Shown here: positions 43,864-51,405 of the stretch, piece by piece
Layout: each line of letters begins with the position of its first letter
Position numbering within the stretch: the first letter of the stretch is position 1
Assembly (NCBI RefSeq): GCF_000359125.1
Contig: NZ_CAAF010000065.1
Coordinates: forward strand, 62,001-126,000
Source of the DNA: Mesorhizobium sp. STM 4661
GTDB taxonomy: Bacteria > Pseudomonadota > Alphaproteobacteria > Rhizobiales > Rhizobiaceae
Length of the DNA stretch: 64,000 nt
Direction: 5' to 3'
Notes under the pieces: model-generated
The model's database searches: none
The model's input: the letters and a program-made list of their open reading frames with translations, nothing else
Told to the model about the DNA's origin: nothing
Made by a program: the position numbers and the translations under genes

Positions 43864-44868
43864 CTACTTCTTCAGGTCAAGCCCGACGCTCTTGTTGATA
43901 AAGGCAAGCGTGTAGGACTTCTTGATATCGACGCCGTCCGGCACGACCTTCGCCTTGACCATCTTGTCGTAGAAGCTCTGGATGCGCTCGTCTGTCATCG
44001 CGCCGATGCCGAGTTTTTCGGTATCGCCAGAATCGACGATGCCGAATTTCTTCATCTGCTCGATCGAAAACGCGATCTGCTCGTCGCTGATGTCGGGATT
44101 GTCCTTCTTGATCGCCGCGTTGGCGGCAGCGTTGTCGCCGTAGAGATAATTGTACCAGCCCTTGGCCGAGCCATCGACGAAGCACTGCACGACCTCCGGG
44201 CGCTTGTCGATCGTGTCCTGCATGGTCTCGATCGTCGTCGCGTAGGTGTCGAAGCCGTAGTCAGCGAGCAGAAACAAATTGGGCTGGAAGTCGCCTTCCT
44301 TGGCGACGGCATAGGGCTCCGAGGTCACGTAACCTTGCTGGATCGACTTCTTGTTGGCGATGAAGGGCGCGGGGTTGAAGGTGTAGGGCACGCGCTTGGC
44401 CGGGTCGAAGCCGAATTCAGTGATCATCCACTGGAAGTAGCTCTGTGCACCCTCGTCGCTCAGTATGTACTGGTCCGCGTTTTTCAAATCTTCCCATTTG
44501 TCGAGCCCCTGACCCGGATGGGCCATGATCACCTGCGGCTCTTTCTGGAAGGAGGCGGCGACCACGCGCAGCGGAATCTCCTGCTGAACGGCGTCGAAGG
44601 CCTGCAGCATGTTGCCGCCCATGTAGAAGTCGATCTTGCCGGCGAGCAGCAGCGGCCGCCCGCTGACCTGCGGGCCACCTTGCATGATCGTTACGTCGAG
44701 CCCGCAAGCGGCATAGGTGCCATCAGCGACTGCCTGATAGTAGCCGCCGTGCTCGGCCTGGGCGAGCCAGTTGGTGCCGAAGGTGACCTTCTCGTTCGCT
44801 GCCGCACTGAGCGTGCTTGCGGCAAGCAGCGCGATGGCGCTCGCCGAGATCTTCCGTTTTCCGTACAT
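43864..44868 (-). CDS. ABC transporter substrate-binding protein (NMT1/THI5-like)
   Basis: A 334-residue periplasmic binding protein. The first 23 residues are a signal peptide (KISASAIALLAASTLSAAA). GTNWLAQAEHGGYYQAVADG near residue 31 is the NMT1/THI5 opening, as in hydroxymethylpyrimidine and sulfonate binding proteins. The ATG at 44868 gives the signal peptide; a longer frame upstream does not. It is the first gene of the ABC operon. With the CodA-like enzyme downstream, a pyrimidine or other N-heterocycle is the best guess for the ligand. Confidence 0.88.
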   Translation of the reverse strand: MYGKRKISASAIALLAASTLSAAANEKVTFGTNWLAQAEHGGYYQAVADGTYAACGLDVTIMQGGPQVSGRPLLLAGKIDFYMGGNMLQAFDAVQQEIPLRVVAASFQKEPQVIMAHPGQGLDKWEDLKNADQYILSDEGAQSYFQWMITEFGFDPAKRVPYTFNPAPFIANKKSIQQGYVTSEPYAVAKEGDFQPNLFLLADYGFDTYATTIETMQDTIDKRPEVVQCFVDGSAKGWYNYLYGDNAAANAAIKKDNPDISDEQIAFSIEQMKKFGIVDSGDTEKLGIGAMTDERIQSFYDKMVKAKVVPDGVDIKKSYTLAFINKSVGLDLKK

Positions 44869-45122
44869 GAACACCACCCTTTGTTTGCTCCGGCACGCCA
44901 CGCACCGGGCTCGACACCGTCGATTCAAGAAGCAAGACACATGCCACCAGCAAGGCCGCCCGCTTGCGCAATAACCGCATGCGAAGACTGGACGGGTCAT
45001 GCTGTATGGGATGCATCGTGCCTATTTTTTGAACGCCTGTCCACAATTGCACCGATGGCATGCACCACATCTTGAAGGCCCCACCGGTCCGGTCCTACGC
45101 TGGCCGCAAACAGGAGATTGCC

Positions 45123-45506
45123 ATGTTCAGATTCCTCACGCCGAAGTCGATCAAGCCACCTTTCGCCCGCTACAGCCACGGCGTCGAGGTGCCCGCGGGG
45201 AAGCGGCTGGTGCTGTGCTCGGGCCAGGTCGCCATCACATCGGATGATCAAATCCCGGAGGATGCCGGCGCCCAGGCCGAACTCTGTTTCCAGAACATAG
45301 CGGCGATCCTCGGCGAGGCCGGGCTTGGACTTCAAGACATCGTCCGCATCAACGCCTATGTCACCGACCGCGCCTTCCTCAGGCCCTATATGGACGTTCG
45401 CGACCGGCTGTTTTCGAGCCCGGCGCCGGCCTCGACGTTGATGATCGTTTCCGGTTTCGCCCGGCCTGAGTTCAAGGTCGAGATCGAGGTCATCGCGGCG
45501 GGGTGA
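45123..45506 (+). CDS. RidA-family protein
   Basis: A 127-residue YjgF/YER057c/UK114-type protein. RidA members hydrolyse reactive enamines/imines or act in heterocycle catabolism. LVLCSGQVAIT near residue 29, QNIAAILGEAGLG near 57, RINAYVTD near 75 and PASTLMIVSGFARPEFKVEIEVIA near 102 give the family pattern; the Arg that binds the substrate carboxylate in true RidA is not clearly placed. It is divergent from the ABC operon (254 bases between starts) and followed by the creatininase gene, so the group may form a regulon. Confidence 0.83.
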   Translation: MFRFLTPKSIKPPFARYSHGVEVPAGKRLVLCSGQVAITSDDQIPEDAGAQAELCFQNIAAILGEAGLGLQDIVRINAYVTDRAFLRPYMDVRDRLFSSPAPASTLMIVSGFARPEFKVEIEVIAAG

Positions 45507-45553
45507 ATCGACAGGCGACCCTTCCCGCGCTAGGTCTGGCCTTGCATCGAAGA

Positions 45554-45587
45554 GGCCACGCTATCGAAAAGGCCAAGCTATCGAAAA
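45554..45587. repeat. Tandem 17-bp direct repeat before the creatininase-family gene
   Basis: GGCCACGCTATCGAAAA and GGCCAAGCTATCGAAAA lie head to tail with one mismatch, directly upstream of the ATG at 45597. The following AAAAAGG supplies the ribosome-binding site. Confidence 0.7.
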
Positions 45588-45596
45588 AGGCATGAC

Positions 45597-46400
45597 ATGA
45601 GCGTTGCAAAAAGACGCGTGTGGTGGGGCGACTATCGGACCACCGAATACGCCACGATCGACCCTGAGGCGACGATCGCCATCCTGCCGGTGGCGGCGAT
45701 CGAACAGCACGGCCCGCATCTGCCGGTTTCGACCGACACCTCGATCATGAACGGCATGCTGGAAACGGTGATCGCCCGCCTGCCCGGCGATCTCGACATC
45801 CGCATCCTGCCGGTCCAGGCGGTGGGCAAATCGAACGAGCATCTGTATGCGCCGGGCACGCTCACCCTGCCGGCAACGACCCTGGTCGAGGCCTGGACCG
45901 AGCTCGGCCAGTCGGTCGCGCGGGCCGCCGTCAGGAAACTGATCGTCGTCAACTCGCATGGCGGCAACGAGGAGATCATGGGCATCGTCACGCGCGAATT
46001 GCGCGTGCGCGCCAAAATGCTGGCGGTGAAGACGAACTGGCAGCGCTTTGGCCGGCCGGCGGGCATGTTCACCGAGCTCGAGGATCGTCACGGTATCCAT
46101 GGCGGCGATGTCGAGACCTCGCTGATGCTGCATTTCCGGCCGGATCTCGTCGATGTGGGCAAGGCCGACAATTTCGTTTCCAACGTCGCTCGCGCCGAAA
46201 AAGAGTTTTCGCTGCTGCGCCACACCGGGACGCACGCCTTTGCCTGGATTGCCACCGACCTCAACCCGAACGGCGTGGTGGGCGACGCCAGCATTGCGAC
46301 GGCCGAAAAAGGCCGGCTGACCGCCGAGCATCAGGCTGACGGTTTCATCGGCCTGTTGAAGGATGTGCGCAAGGCGAAGCTCGCCGATTGGCTCGCGTAA
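45597..46400 (+). CDS. Creatininase-family amidohydrolase
   Basis: A 267-residue metalloenzyme of the creatininase/MftE/ArfB family. IEQHGPHLPVSTDT near residue 36 supplies the first metal ligands (Glu, His, Asp), VNSHGGNEEI near 119 the His, and HGGDVETSLML near 167 the Glu. The family cleaves cyclic or linear amides such as creatinine and N-substituted formamides. It follows the RidA gene by 90 bases. Its stop codon directly abuts the stop of the opposite phosphatase gene. The substrate is unknown. Confidence 0.86.
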   Translation: MSVAKRRVWWGDYRTTEYATIDPEATIAILPVAAIEQHGPHLPVSTDTSIMNGMLETVIARLPGDLDIRILPVQAVGKSNEHLYAPGTLTLPATTLVEAWTELGQSVARAAVRKLIVVNSHGGNEEIMGIVTRELRVRAKMLAVKTNWQRFGRPAGMFTELEDRHGIHGGDVETSLMLHFRPDLVDVGKADNFVSNVARAEKEFSLLRHTGTHAFAWIATDLNPNGVVGDASIATAEKGRLTAEHQADGFIGLLKDVRKAKLADWLA

Positions 46401-46910
46401 CTAGCCGTCGATCTTCAGCGCGAAGGGCGTGCCTTCAAAGGCATCGGCGCCGCGCCCGATCGCCTGGATGGCGTCGATCATCCGGCCGTTTCGGTCAAGC
46501 AGCGTGTCGGCGACGGAAATCAGCCGCGGATTGGGTGTTGCCGAGGGCGACAGAGCACGCAAAGTCTCAGCCAATTCGACCTCGTCGCGCTTCGGCGCCA
46601 ATGCAGCCGCGATGATGTAGGCCGAGGCGGTCGAACGGCTGATGCCGGCATAGCAATGGACGACCAGCGGCCTTGCACGATCCCACCGGCGCGCGAAATC
46701 GAGCAGGTTGCGGACGTGTTCCTCGCCCGGCATGGTCATGCCGTCCTGCGCCACCGCAATGTCGTGCATGACGAGGTGCAGATGGTTCTCCCTGGCGATC
46801 GAGGCCGGCCGTGTCACCTCCGTCCCGGCGGCCAGCAGCGAAAGCAGCCGCTCGGCGCCGGTCTTCGTCACCGTTTCCTCGACCTTCGACAGCGAGCAGA
46901 CATGGATCAT
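46401..46910 (-). CDS. Cysteine-based (tyrosine/dual-specificity-like) phosphatase
   Basis: A 169-residue protein with the active-site loop VVHCYAGISRSTASAY: Cys86, five residues, Arg92. A candidate general acid lies in the HDIAVAQDGM segment near 49-58. The loop is the PTP signature of small dual-specificity phosphatases. Its ATG overlaps the stop of the threonine-phosphate decarboxylase gene by four bases, so it is made together with a cobalamin-pathway enzyme. A role as phosphatase in the B12 lower-ligand pathway is possible; the substrate is not shown. Confidence 0.8.
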   Translation of the reverse strand: MIHVCSLSKVEETVTKTGAERLLSLLAAGTEVTRPASIARENHLHLVMHDIAVAQDGMTMPGEEHVRNLLDFARRWDRARPLVVHCYAGISRSTASAYIIAAALAPKRDEVELAETLRALSPSATPNPRLISVADTLLDRNGRMIDAIQAIGRGADAFEGTPFALKIDG

Positions 46911-47962
46911 CGCTTGATCTCCCTGGCGGCATCGTCGCGCCGCGAAGCCCAGTCCGCAAGAGCCGATTCGAGCCGCCGCCATTCCTCGTCCTCGCCCGGC
47001 AATCCGCCGCGCAGCACGTGCGGCCGATCGGAGAAATGCCGAAGCAGGACGCCGCGTTCGCCGAGCGCCGAAAACAGGCCGGCGGCGTCCGGAAGGCTGA
47101 CATAGCGAAACAGCGTGGTGCCGCCGGCGACGGGAACGCCGAAGCGGTCAAACAGCGCATCGAGCCGCGCCGCATCCTCGGACAGCCGGCGCCGCATGCC
47201 GGCCTGCCAATCGGTGTCGGCCAGTGCACGGATGCCATATTCAAGCGCCGGGCCGGCAACCGCCCATGGCCCGAATTGCGCTTCCAGCCGCTCGACGGTC
47301 AGCGCGTCGGCCAAGGCAAAGCCAAGCCGCAGGCCGGCCAGGCCAAAGAACTTGCCGAAGGAGCGCAGCACGACGATGCCGCCCTGCTCGACATCGCCGG
47401 CAAGGCTTTGCGCGCGCGGGCCGACATCCATGAAGGCTTCGTCGACGACCAGCAGGCCACCGTTGGCGCGCAATTTCCCGGCAAGCCGAAGCAGGTCTTC
47501 GCGCTCGACGACGCGCCCGTCCGGATTGTTGGGATTGACGATGATGGCGATGTCGGCCGCGGCAAGCGCCTCGAAATCATCGACCTCCGCCGCCGCATGG
47601 CCAGCGATCGCCGCCGCTCGGCTGTGTTCGGCATAGGTCGGGCCGAGCACCAGCGCCTTGCCGGGTTTTACCAGCGAAGCGACGCGCGGCAACAGAATCT
47701 GCGTACCGGGCGCCGCCGCCACATTCGCCGCCGATGGTGCGCCATAGACGCTCGCCGCGACATCCGTCAGTTCGCGCAGACGCGCGGCCTCCGGCAACCG
47801 TGACAGGGCGGTGGCGGGCAGCTCGAAAAGCGGATAGGAGTGCGGATTGATACCGGTCGAGAGGTCGACAAAAGGCTGCGGCGCGTGGGGAAAGAGCGCC
47901 CTCGCCCGGCCAAGGCTTCCGCCATGATCCACTGCTGCCACCGCTCCATCAAGAAGCTTCAT
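46907..47962 (-). CDS. cobD: L-threonine-O-3-phosphate decarboxylase (CobC of Pseudomonas, CobD of Salmonella)
   Basis: A 351-residue PLP-dependent enzyme that makes (R)-1-aminopropan-2-ol phosphate for the cobalamin nucleotide loop. LSTGINPHSYP near residue 34, VNPNNPDGR near 143, VVDEAFMD near 172 and FGKFFGLAGLRLGF near 204 (with the Schiff-base Lys) fit the family. The opposite gene cbiB, which uses the product, starts within the same three bases: the two start codons overlap at 47961-47962. It is coupled with the phosphatase gene downstream. Confidence 0.9.
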   Translation of the reverse strand: MKLLDGAVAAVDHGGSLGRARALFPHAPQPFVDLSTGINPHSYPLFELPATALSRLPEAARLRELTDVAASVYGAPSAANVAAAPGTQILLPRVASLVKPGKALVLGPTYAEHSRAAAIAGHAAAEVDDFEALAAADIAIIVNPNNPDGRVVEREDLLRLAGKLRANGGLLVVDEAFMDVGPRAQSLAGDVEQGGIVVLRSFGKFFGLAGLRLGFALADALTVERLEAQFGPWAVAGPALEYGIRALADTDWQAGMRRRLSEDAARLDALFDRFGVPVAGGTTLFRYVSLPDAAGLFSALGERGVLLRHFSDRPHVLRGGLPGEDEEWRRLESALADWASRRDDAAREIKR

Positions 47963-48932
47963 GTCGTTCCTGATCGCCTTCCTGTCACTGGTTATCGAAT
48001 TCGCGCTCGGTTATCCGGACTGGCTGTTCCGTCATGTCGGCCATCCCGTCACCTGGTTCGGCAGGCTGATATCCCTTCTCGATCGTCGGCTCAACCGCGA
48101 TGCTGATTCCGACGCGCTGCGTCGCCGGCGCGGTGTTCAGGCGCTGTTGGTCATCGTGCTGGTGCCGGGGATCATCGCCCTGGTGGTAGAAATCCTGCTG
48201 TGGCAGATCTTTCCTTCCGGTCTGCTCGTCGTGGCAATTCTTGCAACGTCGATGCTGTCGCAGAAGAGCCTGGCCGAGCATGTCGAGGGTGTGGCCGACG
48301 CACTCGACAATGGCGGGCTTGCCGTCGGCCGTGTCGCGGTCTCGCACATTGTCGGCCGCGACCCCGAAACGCTCGACAGGGCCGGCGTCTGCCGCGCCGC
48401 GATCGAAAGCCTGGCCGAGAATTTTTCCGACGGCATTGTCGCGCCCGCCTTCTGGATCGGCGTCGGCGGGCTCCCCGGCGGCGTCGCCTACAAGGCCGCC
48501 AATACCGCCGATTCGATGATCGGCCACCGCACGCCGCGCCATGAGGCATTCGGCCGGGCGGCGGCGCGTTTCGACGATCTGATCAACCTGCCGGCGTCGC
48601 GGTTGACCGCGCTGCTGATCGTGCTGGCGGCTTTTTTCGTCAGAGGCGCCGATGCGAAAAATGCCTGGCGCACTGTGCGGCGTGACGCGAGAAAACATCG
48701 TTCGCCCAATGCCGGCTGGCCGGAAGCGGCAATGGCCGGGGCGCTTGGCCTCTCCCTTGCCGGGCCGCGCAGCTATGGCGGCGTCATGGTCGAGGATGCG
48801 TTCATGGGCGACGGCGGCCGGCGTGAGGCCGAGAGCGCTGACATCAGGCAGGCGCTACAACTCTATCGGACGGCCGATTTTCTGCTGATCGCGCTGTTCG
48901 GCATGATCGCGGTGATCGTTCTGGTCGCGTGA
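47961..48932 (+). CDS. cbiB: Adenosylcobinamide-phosphate synthase CbiB (CobD of Pseudomonas)
   Basis: A 323-residue inner-membrane enzyme that attaches aminopropanol (phosphate) to adenosylcobyric acid. The N-terminus LVIEFALGYPDWLFRHVGHPVTWFGRLI is the family opening; AIESLAENFSDGIVAPAFW near residue 148, YKAANTADSMIGHR near 177 and GPRSYGG near 268 are its conserved loops. The ATG at 47961 overlaps the start of the opposite decarboxylase gene by two bases. There is only a weak ribosome-binding site (AAGAAG), so it may be translated at a low rate. Confidence 0.93.
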   Translation: MSFLIAFLSLVIEFALGYPDWLFRHVGHPVTWFGRLISLLDRRLNRDADSDALRRRRGVQALLVIVLVPGIIALVVEILLWQIFPSGLLVVAILATSMLSQKSLAEHVEGVADALDNGGLAVGRVAVSHIVGRDPETLDRAGVCRAAIESLAENFSDGIVAPAFWIGVGGLPGGVAYKAANTADSMIGHRTPRHEAFGRAAARFDDLINLPASRLTALLIVLAAFFVRGADAKNAWRTVRRDARKHRSPNAGWPEAAMAGALGLSLAGPRSYGGVMVEDAFMGDGGRREAESADIRQALQLYRTADFLLIALFGMIAVIVLVA

Positions 48933-48965
48933 CCTACCCTCTCCGGGACGGAGGGTAAAAACTTC

Positions 48966-49595
48966 TCAGAACTCTATCCCTTGCTGCGCCTTCACGCCGG
49001 CCGAGAAATGGTGCTTGGTCACGCCCATCTCGGTGACCAGGTCGGCGGCCTCGACCAGCGCCGGCTTGGCGTTACGGCCGGTGATCACGACATGCAAGCC
49101 TTCGCGCCGGCCTTTCAGTGCCGCGACAACCTTGTCGAGATCGAGATAGTCGTAGCGCAGCGCGATGTTCAATTCGTCGAGCACCACAAGGCTGATTGAC
49201 CGATCGGCCATCAGTTCGAGCGCCTTGGCCCAGGCGGCTTCGGCCGCCGCGATGTCGCGCTTCAAATCCTGTGTCTCCCAGGTAAAACCCTCGCCCATCG
49301 CATGCCAGACGACACGGTCGCCGAAGGCGGCGAAGGCATCCTTCTCGCCGGTGTGCCATTTGCCCTTGATGAACTGGACGACGCCGACGCGCTTGCCGTA
49401 GCCGAGCATTCTCAGCGCCAGCCCAAAGGCGGCGGTGGTCTTGCCCTTGCCCGGCCCGGTGTTGACGATCAGCAGACCCTTCTCGATCGTCTTTGCCGCC
49501 ACTTCGGCGTCCTGCACCGCCTTGCGCTTGGCCATCTTGGCGCGATGGCGTTCCTCGTCCCCCTGTTCAATGGTCTTGGCATTAATATCGGTCAT
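48966..49595 (-). CDS. cobO: Cob(I)yrinic acid a,c-diamide adenosyltransferase
   Basis: A 209-residue ATP:corrinoid adenosyltransferase of the BtuR/CobO type. The P-loop NTGPGKGKTT is near residue 45, GVVQFIKGKWHTGE near 70 and VVLDELNIALRYDYLD near 137, then a typical VTEMGVTKHHFSAGVKAQQGIEF end. The first 35 residues are a charged helix as in CobO. Its start overlaps the kinase gene by 14 bases. It is convergent with cbiB. Confidence 0.95.
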   Translation of the reverse strand: MTDINAKTIEQGDEERHRAKMAKRKAVQDAEVAAKTIEKGLLIVNTGPGKGKTTAAFGLALRMLGYGKRVGVVQFIKGKWHTGEKDAFAAFGDRVVWHAMGEGFTWETQDLKRDIAAAEAAWAKALELMADRSISLVVLDELNIALRYDYLDLDKVVAALKGRREGLHVVITGRNAKPALVEAADLVTEMGVTKHHFSAGVKAQQGIEF

Positions 49596-50112
49596 CTCGC
49601 TTCACCTTGAGCGGCAGCCCCGCCACCATCAAAAGCACCGTGTCGGCCACTGCTGCGACCTGCTGGTTGAGCCGGCCGGCAGCGTCGCGAAAGCGCCTTG
49701 CCAGCGCATTGTCGGGTACGATGCCTTGGCCGACTTCGTTAGCGACCACGAACCACGGCCCGCGCGGCCGCGACAGCACATCGGCCAGCCGCCGGCTTTC
49801 GGCCTCAAAATCATGTTCGGCCAGCATATGGTTGGTCAGCCACAGCGTCAGGCAATCGATCAGGACCGGCCGGCCGTCAGGCAATGCGGCGAGCGCGCCG
49901 GCAAGGTCGAGCGGCGCATCCACCGTCGTCCACCCCTCGCCACGCCTCGATCGGTGCAGCGCGATGCGCTCGCGCATCTCGTCGTCATAGGCTTGCGCCG
50001 TCGCGATATAGGTCCACGGCCCCCGACAGGCCGTCACCAATGTTTCGGCGTGCGCGCTCTTGCCGGAGCGCGCACCACCGATGATGAAGGTCAATCCTTT
50101 GCGATCAGGCAA
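49582..50112 (-). CDS. cobU: Adenosylcobinamide kinase/guanylyltransferase (CobU/CobP)
   Basis: A roughly 170-176-residue bifunctional enzyme that phosphorylates adenosylcobinamide and adds GMP. The P-loop TFIIGGARSGKS is at the N-terminus, and SRRGEGWTTVDAPLDL and VLIDCLTLWLTNHM and VVANEVGQGIVP are CobU features. No ATG stands at the family's normal start. TTG codons at 50112 and 50094 are the candidates, the second preceded by AAAGGA with almost no spacing; an ATG at 50169 would overlap cbtA by 65 bases and add residues the family lacks. The start given is therefore provisional. Confidence 0.88.
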   Translation of the reverse strand: MPDRKGLTFIIGGARSGKSAHAETLVTACRGPWTYIATAQAYDDEMRERIALHRSRRGEGWTTVDAPLDLAGALAALPDGRPVLIDCLTLWLTNHMLAEHDFEAESRRLADVLSRPRGPWFVVANEVGQGIVPDNALARRFRDAAGRLNQQVAAVADTVLLMVAGLPLKVKRDDRY

Positions 50113-50911
50113 AGCTGTCGCGCAGGCTGGTCGCCATGCCGGTGAAGCGGCCACGCACCACGCCGACAACAGCGCCTAACACCAGCCAAAACACCAGATT
50201 GGTCAGCGTCACCGCCACCACGAACTGGTGATGCAGGCCTTCCGGGATCGCGGTCTCGAAACTGTCGGGCTGCGGCGCGCCGACAATATGCGGCGCCACG
50301 ATCAAGGCCACAGCCAACAATGCCAATGGCAGCGATTTGCGGAAGGCGAGCAGGCCGAGACCGCCCGCGGTCGCCACCACGGTTGCCGTCCACCAAATCT
50401 GGCGCTGGGTGAGATCGGCCGCCGGCATCGCCGGCAGTTCAGGCGGCAGGCCGAGGCCCGGCGCCAGGATGAACGCGGCAAAGCCGGCCAGGCCCCAGAA
50501 CACGCCCTGGCGCCAATTGCCGATGCCGCCGGCGAATTCCGAGACAGCGACCAGGACCAATGCGAAGCCGATGCCGGTGACGATATTGGCTGCCACGCTG
50601 AAGGCGAAGCGCTCGAAGCCGTCGGCCGGCGCCCAGCCTTCGTCTTCTTCCGCGGGAGCAGCCGATTCGGCGGGTGCCGGCGCAGCCGTGCTCATCGCAG
50701 TTTCCGCCGTTGCCGCGGAACTCATGGCATTGGTATTGGCTGCCGGAGCCGCCGCGGCATGATCGGGCCCCTGGCCGCTGCCGGTCTTTTCAAAAACTTC
50801 GGCCTGGAAAATCAGAGGATAGGTTGCAAAGGCTTGCATGCAGGCGAGAACGACGCCGGCCACAAGCCCTGCGATCGCCGCGATGAACACGACGTTGCGA
50901 AACAGTGTCAT
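50105..50911 (-). CDS. cbtA: CbtA cobalt transporter subunit
   Basis: A 268-residue membrane protein with about five hydrophobic segments (LFRNVVFIAAIAGLVAGVVLA near residue 2, then four more in the second half). It is the larger subunit of the B12-regulated CbtAB cobalt uptake system. Between the first and second segments lies an Ala/Pro/Ser-rich linker (about residues 50-92) longer than the core family needs. It follows cbtB by 15 bases and overlaps or abuts cobU. The riboswitch at 51150 should control it. Confidence 0.9.
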   Translation of the reverse strand: MTLFRNVVFIAAIAGLVAGVVLACMQAFATYPLIFQAEVFEKTGSGQGPDHAAAAPAANTNAMSSAATAETAMSTAAPAPAESAAPAEEDEGWAPADGFERFAFSVAANIVTGIGFALVLVAVSEFAGGIGNWRQGVFWGLAGFAAFILAPGLGLPPELPAMPAADLTQRQIWWTATVVATAGGLGLLAFRKSLPLALLAVALIVAPHIVGAPQPDSFETAIPEGLHHQFVVAVTLTNLVFWLVLGAVVGVVRGRFTGMATSLRDSFA

Positions 50912-50926
50912 GATGTCAATTCCTCG

Positions 50927-51106
50927 TCAGTGGCAGGGAAACGCCATGGAATGGCGATAGTCGTGGGCGGCATTGTGGACGGCCTCGATATGCGAGAAGC
51001 CGACAAAGCCCATGACGAAAAAACCGAGCAGCGCGGCAAGCGCGAGCTGCATTAAGCGCGACTGCGCGGAGACGGAAGCGCCGAGAGAGACGGAAGCGGT
51101 ATTCAT
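50927..51106 (-). CDS. cbtB: CbtB cobalt transporter subunit
   Basis: A 59-residue protein with one membrane segment (LALAALLGFFVMGFVGFSHI, about residues 21-40) followed by a His-rich tail, EAVHNAAHDYRHSMAFPCH. The one-helix layout and His-rich C-terminus are the CbtB signature and probably bind Co2+. The ATG at 51106 has GAAAGGA at a normal distance. It is the first gene after the cobalamin riboswitch. A different overlapping frame in the same stretch is Arg-rich and not coding. Confidence 0.92.
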   Translation of the reverse strand: MNTASVSLGASVSAQSRLMQLALAALLGFFVMGFVGFSHIEAVHNAAHDYRHSMAFPCH

Positions 51107-51149
51107 ATCTTGTCCTTTCGCCCTCCACCCGAGGGCATCGAAGTCAGTT

Positions 51150-51312
51150 TCCTGTCGCCGGCAGGTCTCCTGGCTCGCGGATCAGCGCCCTTCCCCACCT
51201 TCCCGAAGAAAAATCTTCAGTGGCATATGGAGAGGACTACCGCACACAGTTGCGGGGGCAGCCACGGCATTGGGCAAGAAATTCACCCTCACCGCATTCC
51301 CTCTTGGCTCCA
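51150..51312 (-). promoter_or_regulatory. Cobalamin riboswitch upstream of cbtBA-cobU-cobO
   Basis: The minus strand carries the conserved core in order: GGGAATGCGGTGAGGG, GCTGCCCCCGCAACTGT, the B12 box-like GCCACTG, then GGGAAGG and GAGCCAGGAGACCTGCCGGC. A hairpin GCCCTC-GGGTG-GAGGGC (51120-51136) lies between the aptamer and the cbtB ribosome-binding site and may be the expression platform, acting on translation start. The aptamer should shut cobalt uptake and late B12 synthesis when cobalamin is plentiful. Confidence 0.93.
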
Positions 51313-51405
51313 AACGGAACCGACGACGGTTGAGACTATAAGGAAAATTGCATCGCCCGGCAAACCAAATTCCGCCCGTTACCAGCGTGAATGCGCCACG
51401 CGGTT

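Noticed and set aside
48935..48960. Hairpin ACCCTC/GAGGGT between cbiB and cobO as a bidirectional terminator
   Set aside because: The stem has only six pairs and there is an A-run rather than a T-run after it for cbiB; evidence too weak to list.
50916..51128. 70-codon Arg-rich frame on the minus strand
   Set aside because: It overlaps cbtB in a shifted frame; the cbtB frame has the His-rich tail and ribosome-binding site.
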